Shown here piece after piece: positions 19,430 through 27,156 of a DNA stretch of 59,866 nucleotides. The stretch comes from Acidobacteriota bacterium. Its GTDB lineage: Bacteria > Acidobacteriota > Terriglobia > Versatilivoradales > Versatilivoraceae. The number at the start of each line of letters is the position of its first letter. The first letter of the stretch is position 1. Both the position numbers and the translations under genes were made by a program. Below the pieces are notes generated by a model that saw nothing but the letters and a program-made list of their open reading frames with translations, did not search any database and had not been told where the DNA came from. The stretch is from positions 1 to 59,866 of the forward strand of contig JAPPDF010000005.1 in NCBI GenBank assembly GCA_028875575.1. The letters run 5' to 3'.

Positions 19430-20623
19430 CTAACCGCCGGCCGCCTGGGCATCCTTGGGCTCCAGCGGAAACACCCGGTCCAGAGCCTGCTCGATCCGGG
19501 CAGCCGATTCCAGCGGCTCCAGGGGATCTTTCTGCAGCCGGTGGCGCAGTGACATGACGGCCACCCGCCGGATATCCTCGGGCAGAACGACCTCCCTTCC
19601 CTGCCAGGCGGCCAGGGCGCGGGAGGCGCGATAGAGGGTCAACTCCCCCCGGTGGCCGGCCACTTCCAGCCGCAGACAGAGCTCGGCCATGCCCCGCAGC
19701 AACCCGGGATCCACACCGACCCGGGAGATTCGGGAAAGGGCCGCCTTCAGCTTGTGCCGCAACTCCTCCTGGAGCAGTTCCGCCTGGGCGCAGAACCCGG
19801 CGGGATCCTGTTCGAAGCCTTGACGTCTTCGCACGATCTCGATGCGCTCATCCAGGTCATCCAGGGTCCTGACCTCCACAAACAGGCCGAAGCGATCCAG
19901 CAACTGGGGTCGCAACTCCCCTTCCTCGGGATTGCCCGATCCCACCAGCACGAAGCGGGCGGCGTGGCTCACCGAGAGCCCCTCCCGCTCCACCTGGTTG
20001 CGACCGCTGGCGGCTGCATCCAGCAGGAGGTCCACCAGGAAGTCTTCGAGCAGATTGACCTCGTCGATGTAGAGAAAACCCTGATGGGCCTGGGCCAGCA
20101 GGCCCGGCTGGAACACCTTGGCCCCCCGGTTCAAGGCCTGCTCGATGTCGAGACTGCCGCAGACCCGGTCTTCGGTAGCCCCCAGGGGCAGATCGACCAC
20201 CGGGACGGCAAAGGTCTCCCGGGGCAGGCGCTTGCCCTTCCCCCGGCGTTGGTGGCACTCCCGGCAAAGATCCCGAACCCGATTCGGATCGCAGTTGAAG
20301 GGGCAGTCCTTCACCCGGACTTTGGAAGGCAAGAGGTCGGCCAGAGCTCTCACTGCCGTGGACTTGGCGGTTCCCCGGTGCCCCATGACCACCACGCCTC
20401 CAATGTGGGAGTCGAGGACCGTCAGCAGAAGGGCCAGCTTCATGTCCTCCTGGCCGACGATGGCCGAAAAGGGGTAGACGGAGGGCGCAGTTCCACGGGA
20501 CGCCTTGGTTCTCCGGGGCTTGGTCGCGCGGGGTTCGGGCAGGCTCACGTGTCGAGGGGTGTGACCGGGCCGTCTGGCTCCAGGTGCTTGCGACGGTCCG
20601 GGCCGTCCGGGAGGAATCTTCAA
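19430..20623 (-). CDS. bchI: Mg-chelatase ATPase subunit I
   Basis: This is an AAA+ ATPase of BchI/ChlI type: PFSAIVGQEDMKLALLL at the start of the core, Walker A GHRGTAKST, the BchI-specific insertion with CPFNCDP and LCRECH, Walker B LYIDEVNLL, sensor region VGSGNPEEGELRPQLLDRFG, and a helical lid. It forms the ring motor that powers metal insertion with BchD and BchH. The core starts at about residue 49, giving an unusually long, basic, Pro-rich N-terminus. The first possible start is TTG at 20623 and a GTG exists at 20548; neither has a clear ribosome site, so the true start is uncertain. It is the first gene of the chelatase cluster. Confidence 0.9.
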   Translation of the reverse strand: MKIPPGRPGPSQAPGARRPGHTPRHVSLPEPRATKPRRTKASRGTAPSVYPFSAIVGQEDMKLALLLTVLDSHIGGVVVMGHRGTAKSTAVRALADLLPSKVRVKDCPFNCDPNRVRDLCRECHQRRGKGKRLPRETFAVPVVDLPLGATEDRVCGSLDIEQALNRGAKVFQPGLLAQAHQGFLYIDEVNLLEDFLVDLLLDAAASGRNQVEREGLSVSHAARFVLVGSGNPEEGELRPQLLDRFGLFVEVRTLDDLDERIEIVRRRQGFEQDPAGFCAQAELLQEELRHKLKAALSRISRVGVDPGLLRGMAELCLRLEVAGHRGELTLYRASRALAAWQGREVVLPEDIRRVAVMSLRHRLQKDPLEPLESAARIEQALDRVFPLEPKDAQAAGG

Positions 20624-20699
20624 GCAGTCGCCGACGCTGCTTGCTGCCTAACCCTAATGGGAGACGGACGGGCTGTCAAGGCTGGGGAGAGGACCCACG

Positions 20700-20795
20700 A
20701 AGGATTGTGGATTGTGGATTTTTGATTTCGGATTTGGATTTGGATTTGAGGCAAAATCAGACCTCATTGCTCCCCAATCAACAATCAACAATTCA
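20700..20795. repeat. AT-rich dispersed repeat, family D
   Basis: This short element reads GATTGTGGATTGTGG, then T- and G-rich runs of GGATTTGGATTT, and closes with CCCCAATCAACAATCAACAA. Related sequence lies at 36205-36267 (ATTGTAGATTTTGGACTTGGG ... CCCCAATCAACAATG), and a shorter form at 59630-59665. It sits between bchI and the antitoxin gene. It has no coding potential, and the AT-rich composition contrasts with the neighbours. Confidence 0.6.
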
Positions 20796-20805
20796 AGAGC
20801 GGGGA

Positions 20806-21171
20806 TCAAATCAGGTCGTCGACATCCACTCGCAGGGCAGTGGCCAAGCGCTTTAAGGCGTTGATTGAACCGGGCTTTTTCCGGTTCTCTATGGCCGACA
20901 GATAAGAGGCCGCAACTCCAGCGGCAGCAGCGAGCTCAACCCCCGTCAAGCCGCGATACTCCCGCCAGGCGCGCACCGGATTCTCCCCCGCCAGCAGCCG
21001 GTCCACCAGCTCGATGGGCACGGATTCCTCGTTAGGATCCTCGAGCACCCGTCGCATGGCGGCAGCATCCCGCGCATCCTCGTCAACGGCGTTGCGCAGC
21101 TCCTCATATTCGGAAAGGGGAACGACAACATAGGCTTCGCCGGCTAGCGTGATGGTTTGGGGTTTGGTCAC
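20806..21171 (-). CDS. XRE/HigA-type antitoxin with helix-turn-helix
   Basis: This 121-residue protein ends in a Cro/C1-type helix-turn-helix (REYRGLTGVELAAAAGVAASYLSAIENRKKPGSINALKRLATAL, about residues 69-112), the form used by HigA-like antitoxins. The N-terminal part (ITLAGEAYVVVPLSEYEEL) resembles the Phd/prevent-host-death style segment of chromosomal antitoxins. The start is the GTG at 21171, which overlaps the TGA of the toxin gene as GTGA and has GGAGG 9 nt upstream. It should neutralise the toxin and bind the palindromes at 21445-21485 to repress the pair. Confidence 0.85.
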   Translation of the reverse strand: MTKPQTITLAGEAYVVVPLSEYEELRNAVDEDARDAAAMRRVLEDPNEESVPIELVDRLLAGENPVRAWREYRGLTGVELAAAAGVAASYLSAIENRKKPGSINALKRLATALRVDVDDLI

Positions 21172-21425
21172 GAGTAGGCGCCTCCACGCGGCAAAATATT
21201 GGTAATTCTCAGGACTTGTGCAGGGACATCCAACTGGTACAAAACTCGCCAATCGCCCACCCGCAGCCGAAATCCCTCGATTCCACGCAATGGCGTCACA
21301 TTATTGTGCTGCGCCAGCGGATCCGCTGCCACCGCGGCGATCTCGCCCCGGATGATCTGTGCCGTCTTGGCCGGCATACGCGTCAGGCAACGGCGAGCAC
21401 TCTTGGAAATCACTACCTCAAACAC
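21168..21425 (-). CDS. RelE/ParE-family toxin
   Basis: This 85-residue protein has the compact RelE/ParE fold pattern: VVISKSARRCLTRMPAK at the N-terminus, then PLRGIEGFRLRVGDWRVLYQLD, the signature strand region, then VLRITNILPRGGAY. RelE members cleave mRNA in the ribosomal A site; ParE members poison gyrase. The RVGDWRVLY motif favours the RelE-like side, but this is not decisive. The start codon is GTG at 21425. The toxin is encoded before the antitoxin, the HigBA order, and the two genes overlap by 4 bp. Confidence 0.85.
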   Translation of the reverse strand: MFEVVISKSARRCLTRMPAKTAQIIRGEIAAVAADPLAQHNNVTPLRGIEGFRLRVGDWRVLYQLDVPAQVLRITNILPRGGAYS

Positions 21426-21444
21426 ATTTCAACTATATCCAATT

Positions 21445-21485
21445 GAGAATATATTGTAATAAGATAATTCTCTATCTGAGATAGA
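21445..21485. promoter_or_regulatory. Palindromic operator upstream of the toxin-antitoxin pair
   Basis: Two inverted repeats lie in an AT-rich island just upstream of the toxin start. GAGAAT (21445-21450) pairs with ATTCTC (21467-21472), with centres about two helical turns apart. TCTATC (21471-21476) pairs with GATAGA (21480-21485) across a 3 bp spacer. Such paired palindromes are typical of HigA-type autoregulation. A -10-like TATATT on the minus strand lies within the first palindrome. Binding is inferred, not shown. Confidence 0.6.
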
Positions 21486-21659
21486 CGCAAGACGCCGCCC
21501 TGGACAATCCCCCTCCCCAGGAAGCGGCTGAAAATCAACCATCACCAACAAAACGACCTGCCCTGACCCGCAGATTTGGTATTCTCTGCCCGGCGGAGCG
21601 GATGCCGCGGGATGGCTGCGGGTGAATGGGCCGGGTGCCCAAGAAGAGGAGAATTGCCG

Positions 21660-22658
21660 ATGACAAAGGACTGGGAACTCAGGGATTGCGACCGGGAGTT
21701 CTTTGAGAGAGAACTGCGAAGCTTCGTTCCGGAGAAGATCTTCGACGCCCACGCCCACCTCTACGAGACCTGGCACTGGGGACGCGGCGAAGGGGGGATG
21801 CAGGGACCCAGGGTGGCGACCCTGGCCGAGTTTCGCCGCCTGATGGAGTGGATCACGCCCGGCAGCCATACCACGGCGCTGTTCTTCGGAGTGGGCTTCA
21901 GCGACGAACGCCTCCGCCCGTCAAACGAATTCGTGGCGGCTGAGGTGAGCCTGGACCCGGAATGCCGCGGGCAGATGGTGATCTCCCCCCGCATGGATCC
22001 CGAGGAGGTCCGGCAGGAGGCCAAGCGGCTGGGCTTTACCGGCCTCAAGGTCTACCACACCTTCGTACAGGGAGAAGTCACCTGGCATGCGGATATCTCC
22101 AAGTTTCTCACGGAAGAGCACGTGCGGGTAGCCCACCAGGAAGGCTGGACCATCACGCTTCACATGGTCAAGGACCGGGCCATGGCGGATCCCGCCAACC
22201 AGGAGCGAATTGTCGAGTTCTGCACCCGTTACCCGGACATGAAGCTCATCCTGGCCCACGCGGCCCGGGGCTTCAATCCCTATCACACGGTGGAGGGCAT
22301 CCACGCTCTGAAGGGACTGCGCAACGTCTGGTGCGACACCTCGGCGGTCACCGAGGCCGGAGCTTTCGAAGCCATCGTGGACACGCTGGGCCACGACCGC
22401 CTGCTGTGGGGGTCCGATTTCCCGGTCAGCCACGGACGCGGGCGCTGCATAGCCATCGGAGACCAGTTCTTCTGGCTGGGAGAGGACAGCCTGGACTGGG
22501 ACGGCGTGGCTGCCCAAGCCTCCGTTCAACCCGTGCTGACGGGCCTGGAGTCCCTGCGGGTCCTGAAGCTGGCCGCGCGGCACCTGCGGCTGAGCGACAG
22601 CCAGGTGGAGGACATCTTCTACTACAACGCCCGGAGGATGCTGGGAATGGATGGGTGA
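21660..22658 (+). CDS. Amidohydrolase family protein (COG2159-like TIM barrel)
   Basis: This 332-residue metal-dependent hydrolase has FDAHAHLY (metal-binding HxH, about residue 32), GLKVYHTF, TLHMVKDR, LAHAARGFN and WGSDFPVSH, the His and Asp ligands of the amidohydrolase 2 family. Enzymes of this family include aromatic-acid decarboxylases and lactonases, so the reaction cannot be fixed. The ATG at 21660 is chosen because GAGGAG lies 8 nt upstream; the longer frame back to 21576 lacks this. There is no signal peptide, so it is cytoplasmic. It stands alone between the toxin-antitoxin pair and the convergent phosphodiesterase gene. The 155 bp gap after it holds only repeat-like sequence (a CCTTCGTGAATAACGC phrase near 22744). 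Confidence 0.85.
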   Translation: MTKDWELRDCDREFFERELRSFVPEKIFDAHAHLYETWHWGRGEGGMQGPRVATLAEFRRLMEWITPGSHTTALFFGVGFSDERLRPSNEFVAAEVSLDPECRGQMVISPRMDPEEVRQEAKRLGFTGLKVYHTFVQGEVTWHADISKFLTEEHVRVAHQEGWTITLHMVKDRAMADPANQERIVEFCTRYPDMKLILAHAARGFNPYHTVEGIHALKGLRNVWCDTSAVTEAGAFEAIVDTLGHDRLLWGSDFPVSHGRGRCIAIGDQFFWLGEDSLDWDGVAAQASVQPVLTGLESLRVLKLAARHLRLSDSQVEDIFYYNARRMLGMDG

Positions 22659-22813
22659 GACCCTGACGACTGACCGCAGAAGCGCCGCCGTTTCTTAAAA
22701 TCTTCTATCCGGTTGGATCAACCTCAAGATCTGTTTCTTCCGCCCCTTCGTGAATAACGCTTTTCCCTGATTTGCTTCCTGGATTGAGCGCCGACACTGC
22801 TTGGAAAGCCGGC

Positions 22814-24799
22814 CTAAAACAGCGGGCGGCCGACCATGGCCGGATCCGGGGGAAGGCCGAACTCGGCCAGGATGGTGGGAGCAAGGTCGGTCAGGGCCGG
22901 CTTTTCCAGTCGGATCTTGCGGTTGCTGATCAGGATCCCGGGGACCGCCTCGGCGTGAATCAGGTGGTCCCCGCTCCACTTGTCGAGGTTGTCCTCCAGC
23001 ACCGCCTCGGGAAACCTGCCCAGGGTGGTCTCCCAGGACGCCCGGTAGCCGCGGTGGTAGCCGACAACCAGGTCGGGGCTCTCCCGCAGCAGTGGGCCGC
23101 TGTAGATCGAGTCCGGCCTGTGCACCCGGGCCACCACCGCCTCTCCGGATTCCGGATCGCGCAACTCCAGCAGCCGGGTCGTGATCTCCTGGAGAAGCGC
23201 CTCCTCTTCCGCTCCTTTCTGGACGATTCCCCTGGGTTCCCTTCCGTAGAGGTTGAGGTAGAGGCCGTTGAAGCCGAATCCGTAGGCCCGGGTCCGGCTC
23301 CAGTCGACGTTTCTCAGCATGCCTTCCTCGAAGCCCTGTATCAGGGTAATGTAGCCCTGTTGCCGGAGCCAGCTGTTCAGATGAAAGGCGCGGTAGAAGG
23401 GGGCAAATCCGTGGTCGGACATCACCAGCAGGGTGGTGCGATCGTCGACCTCCTCCAGGATCCGACCCAGGACCCGGTCCATCTCGAGGTAAGTGTCGCG
23501 GATCGTCCCGGCATGAGGTGAATCCGGCTGGAAGCCCGGATGCCGGGGATCCATGGCGCTCCAGAACATGTGGCAGATCTGGTCCAGCCGGCCCACATAA
23601 AAGAAGAACAAGCCCTCCCGGAAGTCGCTCAAACCGTTCTCCAGCATCCGCAGCTCTTCCTCGAAGACCGAGTCCGCCTGCTGCAGGAACTCTTCCTCGT
23701 CCAGGACCCCTGAGGAAAGGGCCTTGGTGTCTTCGGGGATGCCCAGCGTGGAATAGAGGCCGATCTGCTCGCACAATCGATGGCTGTAGTCGGCCGGATG
23801 GGAGATGGGAAGGGCGGGATGGGAGGGATGGATGTTGACCGGAGTGACGTAGATCTGCAAGTGAGGAGCTGCCTGCTTCAGATAGAAGCGGCAGATCCCC
23901 CGTACGCTGTGAAGCAAGGGCACCAGTTCGAATTCGATCTCGACCCACTGGCTCCAACTCCCTTCCTGAAGCAGAAACCGGCGGCCTCCGAGCTCGATCC
24001 GCACCACCCGGGCCTCGGGATCGACAGTTCCCTGAAAGCTCGTCCAGGCCTGGTCGACATCCGTCCTGAAGGGATTGGGCGGCCCCGTTATTCGGGCCTG
24101 GAATCTCTGGTTGCGAACCGTCAGAGGAATGACCTCACCGCCGGAGATCTCTCCGGAGTGAAGCTCGGGATCCTGTGTGTAAAAGGAAAAGGTGCCGTAG
24201 GTCCCCTGAAGATCGGGGGTTCCCATACCCGAGAGCTGTCGGGCGGCCTCGCCGGCAGGCGGAAAGTTGGCGGGCGCCCGCAGTATGGTGGAGGGCGTTC
24301 CGTGGCGGCCGAGGATTTCCCAGAAGGCCTTGCCCTTGCGCAGGAGCGTCACCCGGCCCGCCGAGAGCGGCACTCTCCAGGATCCCAGAGACAGGGCATA
24401 AGCGCCTTCCTCGCTGCGGGAGGTGGACAGATAGGGGGACAGGGTGTCCGGGTCCCGGTGAATGAAGTCGAAGATTCCGTGCCCGCCCGGATCCATGCCC
24501 GTGATGAAGCTGGACCAGGCAACGGGGCTCTGAGGAGGCATGCTGGTCCGCAAGGGGCGGAAATGGTCTCCGTCCATGAAGCGGGCGAAGTTGGGCATCC
24601 GGCCTTCCTCCACAAACTGAGCCAACAGGACCGGGTCCATGCCGTCGATGCCCAGCACGATTACCCTTTTGTTGTCGGCAGTTCCGGCGGGAGGGCCGGA
24701 CTGGCAGCAGGTCAGCGCCAGGGGCAGGAACAGACCGGGCAGCCATGCCCATCGTCGCCGCCGACCGTCGGGCAGCCTGCCGCATCCGGATGAAGCCAT
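22814..24799 (-). CDS. Lipoprotein of the alkaline phosphatase / type I phosphodiesterase superfamily
   Basis: The 661-residue protein begins with an arginine-rich signal sequence and a lipobox-like LALTC (Cys about 31), so it is probably a lipoprotein. Alkaline-phosphatase-superfamily motifs follow: VLGIDGMDP (first metal Asp), SMPPQSPVAWSSFITG (nucleophile region), HMFWSAMDP, LLVMSDHGFAPFYRAFHLN (Asp and His ligands) and GDHLIHAEAVPGILI (final His). Members hydrolyse phosphodiesters, nucleotide pyrophosphates or sulfates; the substrate here is unknown. The ATG at 24799 has GAGGAG just upstream. It is divergent from the acyltransferase gene that starts 70 bp away. Confidence 0.87.
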   Translation of the reverse strand: MASSGCGRLPDGRRRRWAWLPGLFLPLALTCCQSGPPAGTADNKRVIVLGIDGMDPVLLAQFVEEGRMPNFARFMDGDHFRPLRTSMPPQSPVAWSSFITGMDPGGHGIFDFIHRDPDTLSPYLSTSRSEEGAYALSLGSWRVPLSAGRVTLLRKGKAFWEILGRHGTPSTILRAPANFPPAGEAARQLSGMGTPDLQGTYGTFSFYTQDPELHSGEISGGEVIPLTVRNQRFQARITGPPNPFRTDVDQAWTSFQGTVDPEARVVRIELGGRRFLLQEGSWSQWVEIEFELVPLLHSVRGICRFYLKQAAPHLQIYVTPVNIHPSHPALPISHPADYSHRLCEQIGLYSTLGIPEDTKALSSGVLDEEEFLQQADSVFEEELRMLENGLSDFREGLFFFYVGRLDQICHMFWSAMDPRHPGFQPDSPHAGTIRDTYLEMDRVLGRILEEVDDRTTLLVMSDHGFAPFYRAFHLNSWLRQQGYITLIQGFEEGMLRNVDWSRTRAYGFGFNGLYLNLYGREPRGIVQKGAEEEALLQEITTRLLELRDPESGEAVVARVHRPDSIYSGPLLRESPDLVVGYHRGYRASWETTLGRFPEAVLEDNLDKWSGDHLIHAEAVPGILISNRKIRLEKPALTDLAPTILAEFGLPPDPAMVGRPLF

Positions 24800-24868
24800 G
24801 GTGCTCCTCGTTGGGGTGCCCGGTCGCTTGAGTTATACTACCCGTCACGACGCCGGGGGCCAGTTAGC

Positions 24869-25594
24869 GTGACCGATCCAACCGAATTCTTCGACCTGAC
24901 CCAATTCGAGCACCGGGATCTCTGGCGCCGGGGCGATAGGGTGTGGGACGCGTTGAAGCGGCTACAGGCCTGCCTCGAAGCCCTGGTTCCGTCCGGGACC
25001 ATGGATATCCAGGGAGAAATCTCCCCGGGCGCCACCCTCCATGGAACCGGGATCCGCATCGGCCCCGGCACCGTGGTGGAAGACGGCGCCTACATCGCCG
25101 GACCGGCCGTTATCGGCAGTGACTGCCGGATCCGGCACGCCGCCTGCATCCGCGGCGGGGTGATCGCCGGAGACGGCTGCGTCGTCGGCCACAGCAGCGA
25201 GGTGAAGGGCGCCATTCTGCTGAACCAGAGCAAGGCCCCCCATTTTGCTTACGTGGGAGACAGCATCCTGGGACAGCGAGCCAACCTGGGAGCCGGCACC
25301 AAGCTCTCCAATCTCACCCTTGTCAGCGCCAGGAACCCCGAGACGGGCCGGCGGCCCACGCTGCAGATCCGGATCGACGACCGGACCTACGACACCGGCC
25401 TCACCAAGCTGGGCGCCATACTGGGGGACGACGTCCAGACCGGCTGCAACTGCGTCACGCACCCGGGCTGCCTGGTGGGTCCACGCACTCTCATTTACGC
25501 CAACGTGGCGCTCCGCAAGGGCTACACCCCGGCCGACAGCCTGGTCAAGCTCAACCAGACCACCACCGTGGTGACCCGGCGCCCGACGGACTGA
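24869..25594 (+). CDS. Left-handed beta-helix acyltransferase (GlmU C-terminal-like)
   Basis: This 241-residue protein is built largely of hexapeptide repeats (ATLHGTGIRIGPGTVVEDGAYIAGPAVIG and onward), which fold into a left-handed beta-helix. HFAYVGDSILGQRANLGAGT (about residues 125-145) closely resembles the acetyl-CoA and GlcN-1-P binding part of GlmU, but no uridylyltransferase domain is present. It therefore probably transfers an acyl group, perhaps to a nucleotide sugar or phospho-sugar. The start is a GTG at 24869 with a G-rich tract upstream. It is transcribed away from the phosphodiesterase gene. LpxA- or LpxD-like roles are less likely because their motifs are absent. Confidence 0.82.
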   Translation: MTDPTEFFDLTQFEHRDLWRRGDRVWDALKRLQACLEALVPSGTMDIQGEISPGATLHGTGIRIGPGTVVEDGAYIAGPAVIGSDCRIRHAACIRGGVIAGDGCVVGHSSEVKGAILLNQSKAPHFAYVGDSILGQRANLGAGTKLSNLTLVSARNPETGRRPTLQIRIDDRTYDTGLTKLGAILGDDVQTGCNCVTHPGCLVGPRTLIYANVALRKGYTPADSLVKLNQTTTVVTRRPTD

Positions 25595-25605
25595 GTCTCA
25601 GCCAC

Positions 25606-26355
25606 CTACAAGTAGATCTCGCGGGCGTGCCCCCGAAGGTCCATTTCATAGTCGATGTCGACCACGGGCGGGCGGGCATAGTGCCACTGCAGGCCGCGCA
25701 GACTGGCAGGCCCCATCCGGGAATGAATTTCCGCCTCGATGAAGGGGTGAATGTCGAACACGGTATAGACCGTGACCCCGGTCACCTGAGACCAGTCCTT
25801 CTCCAGATCCACCAGACGCTGATCCAATATCTGCATCACGGCTGCGTTCTTTTCCCGGATCGCCTCCGCCGAGGTGTCTCCCCGGCGGACGATGGTGCTT
25901 TGCCCTTCGGGTGAGACGGTAATTTCGCCGGCCCCGGCAGCCACGAAGGTGGACCGTTGCAGACCGGGTGCCGGAGCGGTGAAGGCGAAGGCAAACAGCG
26001 AGGTCTCGGTGGGAGGACCCACCACCGGGGCTACGTTGGTTCTGGCCATGGGGTTGACCCCGTCCACCAGGATCTGCCAATCGGTCACCAGGGATCGGTA
26101 CCCCTGATTGAATTCGCTGAAGCCCTCGGCTGTGAAGGGGCGGGCGCAACGCAGCTCAATGGCGCAGAGCGCCTGGCGCGGCCTCCTCTGCTCCTTCAGA
26201 AACGCATCGATGAGATCGAAACCCTGCCGCCAGGGCAGCAACTCCTTCAGCGTGACGCGCACGATCTCGTAGCCCGGCGCGGAAACCACTCCGTCCGAAA
26301 AGGCTTCTCCTCCCGGCGCAAAGAGATAGTTCCCTCCAGGATGATTGACAAGCAT
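25606..26355 (-). CDS. Conserved hypothetical protein, possible Rid (YjgF)-like fold
   Basis: The 249-residue protein has no signal peptide or transmembrane segment. Segments such as NPMARTNVAPVVGPP, LFAFAFTAPAP and SQVTGVTVYTVFDIHPF have the rhythm of RidA/YjgF-like trimers, but the resemblance is weak, so the assignment is tentative. The ATG at 26355 is well supported by GGGAGG about 6 nt upstream. It lies 11 bp downstream of a chorismate-lyase-like gene, so the two are almost certainly co-transcribed and may work in one aromatic pathway (inference). Confidence 0.6.
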   Translation of the reverse strand: MLVNHPGGNYLFAPGGEAFSDGVVSAPGYEIVRVTLKELLPWRQGFDLIDAFLKEQRRPRQALCAIELRCARPFTAEGFSEFNQGYRSLVTDWQILVDGVNPMARTNVAPVVGPPTETSLFAFAFTAPAPGLQRSTFVAAGAGEITVSPEGQSTIVRRGDTSAEAIREKNAAVMQILDQRLVDLEKDWSQVTGVTVYTVFDIHPFIEAEIHSRMGPASLRGLQWHYARPPVVDIDYEMDLRGHAREIYL

Positions 26356-26366
26356 GGCCACCTCCC

Positions 26367-26948
26367 TCAGTTGGATTGAATACGCAAGCCTTGACCGCCG
26401 CCCTCCTGCAGGGCGGGCAATATCTCCAGAATTTCTGCAAGTGTTTCCTCTTGAAGACTTCGAAGCAGGTTGAGCCGCCCGTAGAGAAGGCTTCCCGGGG
26501 ACGGCCCCCGCAGCGCCCGGCTGATCGGACCGTCGGCTGCGACTCGAATGAACGCCTGGGGGCGGCTTTGGTGCGCCAGCCGGTGATGGTGGAGAATGGC
26601 CCCCAGGGGCCTGTGTCCTTGCAGGATCTCCTCTCTTGCCGGGAGGGGGAAAGCATCCAGGTGAATCCGAATGGCCCCGAACACCACCGGAGTCTCCTCC
26701 CGGTCCAGCACCAGCAGAACCTGGCGTGTCAGCAGCTCCCCGGATATCCACTGTTGCATGACGCGCAGTTGGATCGGCCGGCCAAATGCCGCCTCCAGGG
26801 TCGGAGTCATATCCCGGTCGTGAACCAGTAGCCTCCGGTAGGGCTGAGGCATCTCCTCAACGTCGAGGCAGGAGATCGAAGGCGGTTCCACCCCCATTCG
26901 CTCGTAGCACTCTCTGAGCGGGTAAAGCAGGTCAGCGCGATAATCCAT
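26367..26948 (-). CDS. Chorismate-lyase-like (UbiC-superfamily) protein
   Basis: The 193-residue protein resembles the UbiC / chorismate pyruvate-lyase fold: RRLLVHDRDMTPTLEAAFG near the N-terminus, REETPVVFGAIRIHLDAFP (the strand-turn segment that carries catalytic contacts), and GHRPLGAILHHHRLAHQSRP. UbiC-type enzymes remove pyruvate from chorismate to give 4-hydroxybenzoate. Whether this protein keeps that activity is uncertain. The ATG at 26948 lacks a strong ribosome site. It is first of a two-gene operon with the Rid-like gene. Confidence 0.65.
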   Translation of the reverse strand: MDYRADLLYPLRECYERMGVEPPSISCLDVEEMPQPYRRLLVHDRDMTPTLEAAFGRPIQLRVMQQWISGELLTRQVLLVLDREETPVVFGAIRIHLDAFPLPAREEILQGHRPLGAILHHHRLAHQSRPQAFIRVAADGPISRALRGPSPGSLLYGRLNLLRSLQEETLAEILEILPALQEGGGQGLRIQSN

Positions 26949-27108
26949 TGCAGAGGCCCGATGCGCCGAACAGCCCGATCGCGGTTCCGCGGAACCGCCG
27001 CCTTCGATTCAGCCTGTGGGAGTCCTGCGACCAAAAGGAATTGGGGCGGCGCCTGGCAGAGATGAGGTCCGACTCAAGCAGGCCGCCGCCACAGGGCTAT
27101 CCTAGCAT

Positions 27109-27138
27109 AAAAAAAGTCCCCGGGCGGGGCCCGGGGAC
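27109..27138 (-). terminator. Intrinsic terminator of the DegP-like gene
   Basis: Read on the minus strand, a perfect 10 bp stem (GTCCCCGGGC paired with GCCCGGGGAC, three-base loop) is followed by seven T residues. It lies 18 bp beyond the protease stop codon. Confidence 0.93.
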
Positions 27139-27156
27139 CGTTGAATGCGCGCGGAT

